This document shows, piece after piece, positions 1 through 8,109 of a DNA stretch of 9,933 nucleotides. The notes below the pieces were generated by a model. That model was not told the DNA's origin. It worked only from the letters and a program-made list of their open reading frames with translations, and did no database searches. Location: NCBI GenBank assembly GCA_003536545.1, contig DPZW01000157.1:3395-13327 (forward strand). Direction: 5' to 3'. A program made the translations under genes and the position numbers. Source of the DNA: Rhodospirillaceae bacterium. Its GTDB lineage: Bacteria > Pseudomonadota > Alphaproteobacteria > UBA11073. The first letter of the stretch is position 1. The number at the start of each line of letters is the position of its first letter.

Positions 1-34
1 AACCTGAAGGATAAATTAATTTATCCTTCAGGTT
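1..34. repeat. Perfect 34-bp palindrome inside lpxK at the window edge
   Basis: Bases 1-17 (AACCTGAAGGATAAATT) are followed directly by their exact reverse complement at 18-34, with no spacer and no mismatch. It starts at the first base of the window, so it may continue beyond it. It lies in the lpxK reading frame, which stays open across both arms. There is no T-run and it is within coding sequence, so a transcription terminator is unlikely. A fold-back at a contig end is a plausible explanation. Confidence 0.9.
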
Positions 35-691
35 CTGCCTGGATACTTCGTCTGTTTCGATTTTCACACGCAAAACAGGCTTATCCGTCTGCGGCATAAA
101 ATCGCCCTCGCCTACCAGAATGATGGCATCCACACGCCTGAGGCCATGCGACAAATCTTCGCGCAGCGGGCCAGCTGGAATGCCATAACCATTGCCTATG
201 CCACGCGCCGCATCCAACACCAGCCAACGCGTTGAAGGCTGAATGGACGGCGACTGCATCCCGTCATCCATCACAATGATATCCGCGCCTGCCGCAATGG
301 CTGCCTGGGCAGATTGGTGGCGATCCTTGCCCACCCATGTCGGCGCAATCCCCGCATGCAATAAAGCTTCATCGCCTACATCATGGGCATCATGTAGAGC
401 CAGGTCCACGCGCGTTGTTTCCTGCGCCTGTCCGCCATAACCCAACATAATGATGTGTGGTGTTCTCCCTAGTTTTTGCAATTCCTGCACAGCATATTGT
501 ACGATCGGTGTTTTACCTGTGCCGCCCACGTTGACATTGCCAATGCAAATCGCCGGAACGCCAGCGTGCGGACCATGATGACGCAAACGTGCATGCGTTA
601 CCGCTTTATAAATTTCTCCAACCGGCCAGAGCAGCAGCGCAAGCGGATGAAACTGCTGTTGCCAAAAAGCCGGAGTTGCGAGTCTGGTCAT
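1..691 (-). CDS. lpxK: Tetraacyldisaccharide 4'-kinase LpxK, 3' end missing at the window edge
   Basis: LpxK uses ATP to phosphorylate the 4' position of the tetraacyl-disaccharide 1-phosphate, giving lipid IVA; it is a membrane-associated kinase on the cytoplasmic side. The frame is open for 230 codons from ATG 691-689 to base 1; the family is usually about 330 residues, so roughly a third is outside. Visible motifs are the P-loop GNVNVGGTGKTP (residues 51-62), VGDE (105-108, whose Asp probably matches the known catalytic Asp), a Walker-B-like MDDGMQ (141-146) and GPLRE (174-178). The usual SRGYGG block reads MLGYGG (82-87). The start overlaps the waaA stop by 4 bases (ATGA), so translation is probably coupled. 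The last 11 visible codons lie in a perfect palindrome and may not be genuine. Identity is secure; the 3' end is doubtful. Confidence 0.93.
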   Translation of the reverse strand, partial: MTRLATPAFWQQQFHPLALLLWPVGEIYKAVTHARLRHHGPHAGVPAICIGNVNVGGTGKTPIVQYAVQELQKLGRTPHIIMLGYGGQAQETTRVDLALHDAHDVGDEALLHAGIAPTWVGKDRHQSAQAAIAAGADIIVMDDGMQSPSIQPSTRWLVLDAARGIGNGYGIPAGPLREDLSHGLRRVDAIILVGEGDFMPQTDKPVLRVKIETDEVSRQNLKDKLIYPSG

Positions 692-1992
692 GCCGCCAGT
701 TGCTGACGCTTCCAAATTTCGGCGCGCTCCAGTGCGGGTGTCATGGCTGCAAGAATATTGGGCAAAGTTTTTGCCTCCGAAATCAATGCATGGGTAGCCG
801 CCGCAATCTGTTGGTTGCGCAGGTCTTCATCTGTCAGCAATTTCTGCACGACTGCCGTCAATTCTTCCGCATTTGGCACTTGCAAAAGCGCACCCTTCGA
901 AATCATGCGCGGTGCGATGTCTCGCAGGGATTCCATGTGGGGCCCGACGACCAGCGCGCTTTGCAATTGCATCGCCTCGACAATATTATGGCCACCCACG
1001 GGCACCATGGATCCACCCAGAAATGTCACGGGGGCCAGACTATAAAACAATCCCATGTCCCCCAATGTATCCACGACGTAAATATCATCATCCGCCGTTG
1101 GCATTTTTCCAGATGACCGCAGAGCATGTGATAAATCATAGCGCGCCCATAATCCCTTAATATCATTGGCACGCGCAGGATGACGCGGCGCAATAATCGT
1201 CAGCAATCCGGGCAGGCGCGGTGCAAGCTGTTGATGAAGCGCAACAACCATTTCTTCCTCGCCCTTATGCGTGCTTGCCGCCAACCAAACCGGACGGTTG
1301 CCGATTGCAGCGCGCAGCTTTGCCAATTCTGCTGTATCCACATCCAGCGGGGGCGTGGCAAATTTCAAATGCCCCACGGCTTCGGTATGCGTGATGCCCA
1401 GGCGTTGAAAACGCACTTCGTCTTCCTTGGTCGCCGCTAAAACCAATTCAAAACTGTTCAAAATTCTTTTGAGGAGCGAGCGCGCAAATGCCCAACGGCG
1501 CGATGATTGATTGGATAAAGATGCATTGACCAAAACCGCAGGCACCCGGCGCGAACGCAATGCGCTTAGCAGATTTGGCCACAACTCACCTTCAATAAAA
1601 ACGGCGAAATCCGGCTTCCAGTAATTCAAAAACCGCCGCACCCAAATCGGGTGATCCAGCGGAATATATTGATGGAATGTGCGCGGCGGCAGACGCTTGG
1701 ACATTAATTGTGCAGATGTGACCGTGCCAGTCGTCATCAATACCTGGCAATCCGATTTTGCCAGAATGGCTTCGAGTAGCGGCATGGCTGACATCGACTC
1801 CCCGACACTTGCCGCATGAAACCAAACCAGCTTGCCGCGTGGGCGCATGTGGGTAGGATTGCCCAAACGCTCCTGCACACGTTCGGCGTCTTCCTTACCG
1901 TCCCAGACACGGCGTTGTAAATGCAGACGCAATAATAACGCCAGCGACCATGTGACGAAACGATACCCAATCAGGGTGAACCACTGTCTCAT
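688..1992 (-). CDS. waaA: 3-deoxy-D-manno-octulosonic acid (Kdo) transferase WaaA/KdtA
   Basis: WaaA (GT30) transfers Kdo from CMP-Kdo onto lipid IVA at the cytoplasmic face of the inner membrane, the first step of LPS core assembly. The protein is 434 residues, normal for the family. An N-terminal hydrophobic segment (about residues 4-24) can anchor it. Next come the acceptor-domain motif FHAASVGE (58-65), whose Glu65 corresponds to the family's catalytic base, and EGELWPN (134-140). The C-terminal CMP-Kdo domain shows APRHPAR (268-274), LGGSMVPVGGHN (325-336) and E339 in the following NIVEA. I chose ATG 1992-1990 because it begins the conserved membrane segment and overlaps the upstream stop as ATGA; an in-frame ATG at 2100 would add 36 residues read out of the upstream gene. 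The number of Kdo residues added cannot be read from the sequence. Confidence 0.96.
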   Translation of the reverse strand: MRQWFTLIGYRFVTWSLALLLRLHLQRRVWDGKEDAERVQERLGNPTHMRPRGKLVWFHAASVGESMSAMPLLEAILAKSDCQVLMTTGTVTSAQLMSKRLPPRTFHQYIPLDHPIWVRRFLNYWKPDFAVFIEGELWPNLLSALRSRRVPAVLVNASLSNQSSRRWAFARSLLKRILNSFELVLAATKEDEVRFQRLGITHTEAVGHLKFATPPLDVDTAELAKLRAAIGNRPVWLAASTHKGEEEMVVALHQQLAPRLPGLLTIIAPRHPARANDIKGLWARYDLSHALRSSGKMPTADDDIYVVDTLGDMGLFYSLAPVTFLGGSMVPVGGHNIVEAMQLQSALVVGPHMESLRDIAPRMISKGALLQVPNAEELTAVVQKLLTDEDLRNQQIAAATHALISEAKTLPNILAAMTPALERAEIWKRQQLAA

Positions 1993-3026
1993 GCAGCCTG
2001 CCCCGTTGTGATTTGTGCGAGCTGTTTGACCGGTTTGAGATGCGAGAGGAATTGCGCCGTGGCAGCTTCCCATGAATATTTCATGGCAAATGCCCGGCAT
2101 TCATCCCGCGGAATTTTAAGCGCGGTTTCAATTGCAATTTTCAAATCATTATTCAAGCAACCAACCGGCGCATCACCAATCACATCTAGCGGGCCCGGCA
2201 CCGGAAAGGCGGCCACAGGAACGCCAGATGCCAGGGCCTCCAAAATCACGAGGCCAAACGTATCGGTGAGCGAAGGAAAGACAAACACATCCGCCGCGGC
2301 ATAATATTTTGCCAATTCTTCACCGTGTTTGGGACCCGCAAAATGAACATCAGGATATTTTTTTGAAATCTGCTGGAATTGCGGACCGCCGCCCACCACA
2401 ACCTTGGTCCCCGGCAAATCCATATCCAGAAATTTTTCAATGTTTTTTTCAACCGCAACGCGGCCCACATACAGCATAATTGGCCGCGGCAAATCCAGAA
2501 ATGGGTCGCTGCGCGGATGAAATAATTCTGTATCGACACCACGCGACCAACGCACCATGCGCTGAAAACCTTTTTGCTGCAATTCGCGCTCAATACTCGG
2601 CGTTGCCACCATTACCGCACTGGCAGGCTGATGAAACCAGCGCACCATGGGATAAATTGCCCCGGCTGGCACCGGGAAACGCTCCGCAATATATTCAGGA
2701 AAACGTGTGTGATAAGAAGTTGTGAAACGCAAACGCCGCTGCACGCAATAATTACGTGCGGCCAGCCCCAACGGCCCTTCTGTCGCAATATGAATGCAAT
2801 CCGGGTCCAGCGCATCAAGCTTTACTGTCAGTTCATTCGATACAAATAATGCAACGCGAATTTCTTTATAGGTTGGCAGCGGATAAGTCTTGAATTGATC
2901 CGGACCAATGACAGTCACGTCATGTCCACGCTTTTTCAATTCCGCGATAGTCGTGGACAGCGTCCGCACCACCCCATTGACCTGGGGATGCCACGCATCC
3001 GTCACAATACATATTTTAAAGCCCAT
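1989..3026 (-). CDS. GT4-family glycosyltransferase of an envelope lipid operon
   Basis: This 345-residue protein has the two-Rossmann GT-B fold pattern of retaining GT4 glycosyltransferases. The N-terminal acceptor domain begins ICIVTDAWHPQVNGVVRTL (5-23) and contains HTRFPEY (106-112). The C-terminal nucleotide-sugar domain has SRGVDTELFHP (161-171), YVGRVAVEKN (186-195), VGGGPQ (211-216) and the EX7E-type element TDTFGLVILEA, in which D255 sits in the first acidic position and E263 in the second. Relatives include diacylglycerol and phosphatidylinositol glycosyltransferases such as SQD2- and MgtA-like enzymes, so the acceptor may be a membrane lipid; donor and acceptor are not shown by sequence. 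It starts one base inside the upstream metallophosphoesterase stop (TAATG) and overlaps waaA by 4 bases. Its position suggests glycosylation of lipid A, core or another envelope glycolipid. Fold and family are sure; substrate is open. Confidence 0.9.
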   Translation of the reverse strand: MGFKICIVTDAWHPQVNGVVRTLSTTIAELKKRGHDVTVIGPDQFKTYPLPTYKEIRVALFVSNELTVKLDALDPDCIHIATEGPLGLAARNYCVQRRLRFTTSYHTRFPEYIAERFPVPAGAIYPMVRWFHQPASAVMVATPSIERELQQKGFQRMVRWSRGVDTELFHPRSDPFLDLPRPIMLYVGRVAVEKNIEKFLDMDLPGTKVVVGGGPQFQQISKKYPDVHFAGPKHGEELAKYYAAADVFVFPSLTDTFGLVILEALASGVPVAAFPVPGPLDVIGDAPVGCLNNDLKIAIETALKIPRDECRAFAMKYSWEAATAQFLSHLKPVKQLAQITTGQAA

Positions 3027-3793
3027 TATACCGCTACCTGTAGCTGATTGGTGGGACGAAAATCAATGATTTCCAGTCTGCCGTCCAGATGCTCGACCAG
3101 TGCCGTGCAGCTTTCCACCCAGTCTCCATCATTCATGTAAAATATGCCATTGATATCCGTGATTTCCGCAAAATGCGTATGACCGCAAATCACACCGTCC
3201 AGTTTTCTGTCTTGTGCGGCGCGCACCAATTTTTCCCGGTAATCACGCACCGCTGCTGCCTTGACGCGTTGCTTCAGATAGGCCGACAGTGACCAATAAG
3301 CAAAGCCCATTTTGCGACGGATATAATTAAATGCCTGGTTCACATAAATGGCGATGGTATAGGCACGCTCCCCGATGAATGCGAGCCATTTGGCATGAAT
3401 GATCACATCATCAAACTGATCGCCATGAATGACAAGAAAGCGGCGGCCATCCAATGTGGTATGAATCGTATCATCCAGAATTTTCACATTCCCAAAACTC
3501 ATGCCCAGATAATCGCGTAACATTTCATCGTGATTGCCGGGCATCAAAATCACGGCCGTGCCCAACTGTTCCATTTTCATGATACGTGTGAAAACGGCAT
3601 TATGGCTGGACGGCCAATACCAACGGCGGCGTAGCTTCCAGGTATCAACAATATCCCCCACCAGATAAAGCTGCGGCGTTTCAACCTGTTGCAGAAATTC
3701 TGCAAGACGCGCGGCCTGACATTCACGCGCACCCAAATGCACGTCAGATATCCAAACCGCCCGAAACTGGCGGGCTGGCAATTCGTTACTCAT
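3026..3793 (-). CDS. LpxH-like calcineurin-type metallophosphoesterase (UDP-2,3-diacylglucosamine diphosphatase family)
   Basis: This 255-residue protein carries all the metal-binding blocks of the calcineurin-like phosphoesterase fold: SDVHLG (D17, H19), GDIVD (46-50), PGNHDE (85-90), HGDQFD (123-128) and GHTH (204-207, H205 and H207). It matches COG2908, often annotated as UDP-2,3-diacylglucosamine diphosphatase, which makes lipid X in the Raetz pathway. It is the alphaproteobacterial type (YWPSSHN, WLAFIGERAYT, NDGDWVESCTALVEH), not a close match to E. coli LpxH. Many alphaproteobacteria are known to use unrelated LpxI for that step, so its true substrate may be another lipid pyrophosphate or monoester. 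The middle (about 130-180) contains a hydrophobic and basic insertion suited to membrane contact. It is first in the minus-strand operon and overlaps the glycosyltransferase start by one base. Fold is certain; exact reaction is not. Confidence 0.88.
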   Translation of the reverse strand: MSNELPARQFRAVWISDVHLGARECQAARLAEFLQQVETPQLYLVGDIVDTWKLRRRWYWPSSHNAVFTRIMKMEQLGTAVILMPGNHDEMLRDYLGMSFGNVKILDDTIHTTLDGRRFLVIHGDQFDDVIIHAKWLAFIGERAYTIAIYVNQAFNYIRRKMGFAYWSLSAYLKQRVKAAAVRDYREKLVRAAQDRKLDGVICGHTHFAEITDINGIFYMNDGDWVESCTALVEHLDGRLEIIDFRPTNQLQVAV

Positions 3794-3850
3794 AGGGGCT
3801 GTTTTAAAGCTGGTTCTATGTTACGACAAGCCTTAAACCCAATTCATACT
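3794..3850. promoter_or_regulatory. Divergent intergenic region between the envelope operon and mutS
   Basis: These 57 bases separate two head-to-head genes and must hold, or lie close to, the promoters of both operons. I see no clear -35/-10 pair in either direction; on the minus strand TTGTCG followed about 16 bases later by TTAAAA is the best but weak candidate. No strong Shine-Dalgarno sequence precedes either start, so short or leaderless transcripts are possible. The call rests on gene arrangement, not on recognised boxes. Confidence 0.4.
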
Positions 3851-6487
3851 ATGGCAAAACCAGCAACCCTGCCCCTCTTTTTGAACGAAGATGCGCCGCC
3901 CACGCCGCAAAAGGCAGCGACGCCCATGATGGCGCAATATTTGGAAATTAAGGCGCAATATTCCGATTGTTTGCTCTTCTACCGCATGGGCGATTTTTAC
4001 GAGCTGTTTTTTGATGATGCGATTGCAGCAGCCAAGACGCTGGATATCGCCCTCACCACACGCGGCGAACATGAAGGTGCACCAATTCCGATGTGCGGCG
4101 TGCCGTTCCATGCCTATGAAAATTATCTCGCCAAACTTATTCGCGGCGGGCACCGCGTAGCCATTGCTGAGCAAATGGAAGATCCCAAGGAAGCGAAAAA
4201 GCGTGGTGCAAAATCTGTCGTGCAGCGCGATGTCGTGCGCGTGGTAACGCCCGGCACGATTACTGAAGAAACATTGTTGAATGCGCGTACGAATAATTAC
4301 CTCGCCTGCCTCGCACGTGATGGCCAATATTGGGGCGCAGCATGGGTGGATATGTCAACCGGCGATTTTCATACCGAAAATTTTGCGGATGACAGTTTAT
4401 CAGCCTGGCTGGCGCGCTGCGCGCCGTCAGAATGCCTGGTGCAGGATAAAGAAATTGCGTATGAAACCCTGCAAAACTGGCGCGATGAAAAATCAGGCCA
4501 AATTACCTTGCAACCCGCTAGCAAATTTAATCTGGCCAATAATAATGCGCGGCTATGCCAGTTTTTTAAAATCGCAAGTCTTGAAATTTACGGTAATTTT
4601 TCTGCAGCAGAAATTATTGCGGCAGGTGCACTGCTCGATTACCTGCAATTAACCCAAAAAAATCAGCTTCCCGCGTTACTGCCACTGCGGCCGGAAAGCA
4701 AGAATCACAGCCTGCAAATGGATGGCTCGACGCGCCGAAATTTGGAATTATTGGAAACCTCGCGCGGGGAACGTGCGGGCAGCTTGCTGGTAACCATTGA
4801 TAAAACCATCACGCCGATGGGCGCACGCATGCTGGCGGAGCGTATCTCTGCCCCGCTGACGGATGCAGCAGCGATTAATACGCGGCTAGATGGCGTGGAA
4901 TTCGCATTGCGAAATTCTGAACTGCGCAAATCACTGCGCGCACTTTGGGCAAATTGTCCGGATTTTCCCCGCGCATTGGGCCGCCTATCGGTGGGTCGCG
5001 GCACGCCGCGCGATCTGGGCGCATTACGCACCACATTATCCGTGATTGCGAAAATGCAGGTGCAATTATCTGCCAACAAAGATGCGCCAGCGGTCTGGAC
5101 GGACGCGCGCAAAAACCTGGGAGAATTTTCCGCACTTGCAGATGAATTGGGCCGTGCATTGGCGGATGAAATTCCGTTCCATCAGCGCGAGGGAGATTTT
5201 ATTCGCGCCGGGTATGATTTGGCCCTCGATGAATATCGCGGTCTACGCAGCAATGGCAAGCAAATGATGGCCAAATTACAGGGCAAATATATCGCGGAAA
5301 CCGGTATTACGAACCTGAAAATCAAACATAATAATTTAATTGGCTATCATATAGAGGTAAATCCACAAGGTGGCGAAAAACTGCTGCAGCAAAAGGAAAC
5401 CTATATTCACCGCCAGACGATGGTGAATGCTGTGCGTTTCACCACCCACGAATTAATCGAATTGGAACAAAAAATGGGTAGCGCGGAAGACCGTGCATTG
5501 GCAATTGAATTAAAGTTATTTGATAGGCTCACCGAAATTGTCCTGCAGCGTTATGCCGAATTAAATCTGGCAGCACAGGCAATTGCGGAAATGGATGTGA
5601 TGTCTGCTCTTGCCGAATTGGCGCAATCTCAGCGTTATGTTCGCCCGATCATCGATGACAGTGATAGTTTCAATATCATCGATGGCCGTCATGCCATTGT
5701 TGAACAATTCGCCGCGCGGCAAAATTTTGTGCCGAATGATTGTGATCTATCCGCGCAACAAAAAATCTGGCTGCTGACCGGCCCGAATATGGCCGGAAAA
5801 TCCACGTTTTTACGGCAAAATGCGCTGATTGTCATCCTCGCGCAAATGGGGGGTTATGTGCCCGCCAAATCCGCACACATCGGCACAGTGGATCGCCTAT
5901 TTTCACGCGTCGGCGCAGGCGATGATCTGGCACGCGGACGTTCAACTTTTATGGTCGAGATGCTAGAGACTGCAACAATCTTGCAACAGGCAACCCCGCG
6001 TTCATTTGTTATTTTTGATGAACTTGGTCGCGGCACAGCAACCTATGACGGGCTTTCGATTGCATGGGCTGTACTTGAGCACCTGCATGAAAAAATAAAA
6101 TGCCGCACATTATTTGCTACGCATTATCATGAACTGACTGCGCTGGCAGATAAACTTGCCGCGCTGAGTTGCTTTACCGTGACCGTGGTTGAAAAAGGTT
6201 CACAGATAACCTTCACGCATCAAGTTGCGCCCGGCACGGCGGATCGTTCCTATGGTGTTCATGTCGCGGAAATCGCGGGCATTCCTGCGGAGGTGATTAC
6301 GCGTGCGAATGCATTACTGGAACAGTTTGAGAATCAAAAACCAGCAGCGAATAGTAATCGCACTGCGCCCGCCCCGCGGCCTGTGGCGGATCATCCGGCC
6401 GTTGCGGCCCTGAAAAAGCTCGATACAGATAACCTGACACCCAAAGACGCGCTGGACATCCTTTACCGACTCTCTGAGCTGGCGTAA
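3851..6487 (+). CDS. mutS: DNA mismatch repair protein MutS
   Basis: MutS recognises mispairs and small loops and recruits MutL. The 878-residue length is normal. Domain I has the mismatch-probing motif GDFYELF (47-53, F49 and E51). The middle carries the connector, lever and clamp domains, including the IEVNP strand of the clamp/lever region. The C-terminal ATPase has Walker A GPNMAGKST (644-652), Walker B FDELGRGT (722-729) followed by ATYDG, and the FATHYHEL switch. The extreme C-terminus (LTPKDALDILYRLSEL) resembles the usual helical tail. I chose ATG 3851 because it leaves a normal short leader before the conserved PMMAQYLEIKAQY; ATG 3818 would add 11 residues, and the longer open frame back to 3689 would run into the divergent gene. 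Neither start has a good ribosome site. It is first in an operon with murJ, 8 bases downstream. Confidence 0.97.
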   Translation: MAKPATLPLFLNEDAPPTPQKAATPMMAQYLEIKAQYSDCLLFYRMGDFYELFFDDAIAAAKTLDIALTTRGEHEGAPIPMCGVPFHAYENYLAKLIRGGHRVAIAEQMEDPKEAKKRGAKSVVQRDVVRVVTPGTITEETLLNARTNNYLACLARDGQYWGAAWVDMSTGDFHTENFADDSLSAWLARCAPSECLVQDKEIAYETLQNWRDEKSGQITLQPASKFNLANNNARLCQFFKIASLEIYGNFSAAEIIAAGALLDYLQLTQKNQLPALLPLRPESKNHSLQMDGSTRRNLELLETSRGERAGSLLVTIDKTITPMGARMLAERISAPLTDAAAINTRLDGVEFALRNSELRKSLRALWANCPDFPRALGRLSVGRGTPRDLGALRTTLSVIAKMQVQLSANKDAPAVWTDARKNLGEFSALADELGRALADEIPFHQREGDFIRAGYDLALDEYRGLRSNGKQMMAKLQGKYIAETGITNLKIKHNNLIGYHIEVNPQGGEKLLQQKETYIHRQTMVNAVRFTTHELIELEQKMGSAEDRALAIELKLFDRLTEIVLQRYAELNLAAQAIAEMDVMSALAELAQSQRYVRPIIDDSDSFNIIDGRHAIVEQFAARQNFVPNDCDLSAQQKIWLLTGPNMAGKSTFLRQNALIVILAQMGGYVPAKSAHIGTVDRLFSRVGAGDDLARGRSTFMVEMLETATILQQATPRSFVIFDELGRGTATYDGLSIAWAVLEHLHEKIKCRTLFATHYHELTALADKLAALSCFTVTVVEKGSQITFTHQVAPGTADRSYGVHVAEIAGIPAEVITRANALLEQFENQKPAANSNRTAPAPRPVADHPAVAALKKLDTDNLTPKDALDILYRLSELA

Positions 6488-6495
6488 GAAGCCGC

Positions 6496-8109
6496 ATGTC
6501 CAAAATCACCAAAGCCTTCGCCACGGTCAGCAGCCTGACGATTCTCTCCCGAATTCTGGGTTTCGCGCGCGAAGTCCTGACCGCGCGCTTCCTTGGCGCG
6601 AGCGCGGTTGCTGATGCGTTTTTTGTCGCGCTGCGATTGCCTAATTTTCTGCGCCAGGTTTTTGCCGAAGGCGCGTTGTCGGTAGCATTCGTTCCGATGT
6701 GCAGCCAGATGCTGGCCGATGACAAAGAAAAAGCCAAACGCTTTGCCGAAGACACATTGTCCTGGCTGATTACCATCCTGATTCCGTTTTGTGGATTGAT
6801 GATGATTTTCATGCCGCAGATTATCCCGATTATTTTACCGGGCGAAACTTTCGCACCTGGCACGGTGCGCTATGCCCTGACAGTTGAAATGGCGCGCATT
6901 ACCTATCCATTTTTACTGTGCATTTCTCTTGTGGCATTGATGGGCGGCGTCCTGAACTCTCTGCACAAATTCGCACCATTTGCGGCTGCACCATGCATCT
7001 TTAATATTGTGATCACTATTTTTCTGCTGCTCGGCTGGGCAATGCCGGATGTATTTGCCAGCGTGGGCCATGCGATGGCATATGGCCTGACGGCTTCGGG
7101 CATTGTGCAGATTATCTGGATGGTCTGGTTTTTACGCCGCGCCAATTTTAACCTCAGCCTGCGCCTGCCGCGCGTCACGCCGGAAACCAAACGTCTTTTG
7201 ATGATTATGATCCCTGCCGCTTTTGCAGGCAGCGTCACACAAATTAATTTATTGCTGGGGCAGACGATTGCATCCTTCCTGCCCGGTGGATCGGTGTCTT
7301 ACCTTTATTATGCTGAACGCCTGAACCAATTGCCAATTGGCATTCTGGGCGTTGCGGCAGGCACCGCCCTACTCCCGCTACTCGCGCGCGCCGTCAAGGA
7401 AAATAATATCATCCAGGCCAAACATTATCTCTCACGCACGATTGAATTTTGTTTATTTCTGGGCCTGCCCACTGCATTGGCGTTTTTAATTCTGGCCGAA
7501 CCTATTCAGGTGACATTATTTCAGCGCGGCGAATTTACGTACGAAGATGCCCGTGCATCCGCCCGCGCATTAATGGCTATGGCAATTGGCATTCCGGCGT
7601 TTGTAGTCGCAAAATCTTTTGTGACGGTATTATTCGCGCATCAAGACACAAAAACCGCACTGAAGGTTAGCCTTGTCGTCACGATTTCCAATATCGCACT
7701 GGCGTTTTTACTTATATGGCCGTTGATGCCAATGGGCGCAGGTCATGTTGCGATCGCACTGGCCACTTCGCTGGCTGGGTGGCTGAATGTATGGATGTTG
7801 AGCTTTGCCCTGCGCAAACGTGATTTATTTGCTCTTGATGACAATTGCAAACGCAACGTGATGCAGATGCTTCTTGCTGCCGGGGCGATGGCAATTGTGC
7901 TACTGTTACTGCTCAATATCACGCAGGATGTTTTTACCGGTTTTAACGAATTTTTGCGACTGGCCACTCTGGGCGGGATTTGCGCCATTGGCGGCGCGGT
8001 GTATATTGGGCTGTGTTTTAAACTTGGCGCGTTGAAATGGGATGAAGTAAAATCATTCCTGAAACCCGTCAAAAAAGACCCAGACATGCAAATGGCAGGA
8101 ACTGAATAA
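6496..8109 (+). CDS. murJ: Lipid II flippase MurJ (MviN)
   Basis: MurJ, of the MOP exporter superfamily, moves undecaprenyl-pyrophosphate-linked lipid II across the inner membrane for peptidoglycan synthesis. The 537 residues are mostly hydrophobic segments, fitting the 14-helix fold, and the length is close to the E. coli protein (511). The N-terminal signature LSRILGFAREVL and ADAFFVALRLPNFLRQVFAEGA is strongly conserved. The charged residues essential in E. coli (R18, R24, D39, R52, R270) have matches at R19, R25, D40, R53 and R275 (in YYAERL). A partial ribosome site, AGAAG at 6487-6491, precedes ATG 6496 by 4 bases. It lies 8 bases after mutS and its stop overlaps the trpS start by one base (TAATG), so the three genes are probably co-transcribed. 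A C-terminal hydrophilic tail of about 25 residues follows the last membrane segment. Confidence 0.96.
   Translation: MSKITKAFATVSSLTILSRILGFAREVLTARFLGASAVADAFFVALRLPNFLRQVFAEGALSVAFVPMCSQMLADDKEKAKRFAEDTLSWLITILIPFCGLMMIFMPQIIPIILPGETFAPGTVRYALTVEMARITYPFLLCISLVALMGGVLNSLHKFAPFAAAPCIFNIVITIFLLLGWAMPDVFASVGHAMAYGLTASGIVQIIWMVWFLRRANFNLSLRLPRVTPETKRLLMIMIPAAFAGSVTQINLLLGQTIASFLPGGSVSYLYYAERLNQLPIGILGVAAGTALLPLLARAVKENNIIQAKHYLSRTIEFCLFLGLPTALAFLILAEPIQVTLFQRGEFTYEDARASARALMAMAIGIPAFVVAKSFVTVLFAHQDTKTALKVSLVVTISNIALAFLLIWPLMPMGAGHVAIALATSLAGWLNVWMLSFALRKRDLFALDDNCKRNVMQMLLAAGAMAIVLLLLLNITQDVFTGFNEFLRLATLGGICAIGGAVYIGLCFKLGALKWDEVKSFLKPVKKDPDMQMAGTE

Noticed and set aside
1..34. Palindrome as the lpxK transcription terminator
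   Set aside because: It lies within coding sequence about 100 codons before the expected lpxK end and has no T-run.
589..1116. 175-codon open frame on the plus strand, opposite waaA and lpxK
   Set aside because: It lies antisense to clearly conserved WaaA and LpxK coding sequence, has no ribosome site and resembles no protein family.
1993..2100. Longer WaaA start giving a 470-residue protein
   Set aside because: The added 36 residues come from the upstream glycosyltransferase coding region; ATG 1992 begins the conserved membrane anchor and gives the ATGA overlap seen elsewhere in the operon.
3689..3850. Longer MutS start giving a 932-residue protein
   Set aside because: It would overlap the divergent phosphoesterase gene, and the added residues do not resemble MutS N-termini; ATG 3851 fits the family length.
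3833..4327. 164-codon open frame on the minus strand under the mutS start
   Set aside because: It is antisense to the conserved MutS domain I; its composition looks like a reverse-frame shadow.
6297..6863. 188-codon open frame on the minus strand across the mutS-murJ junction
   Set aside because: It is antisense to conserved MutS and MurJ sequence, with a low-complexity basic and Ala/Ser composition and no domain.
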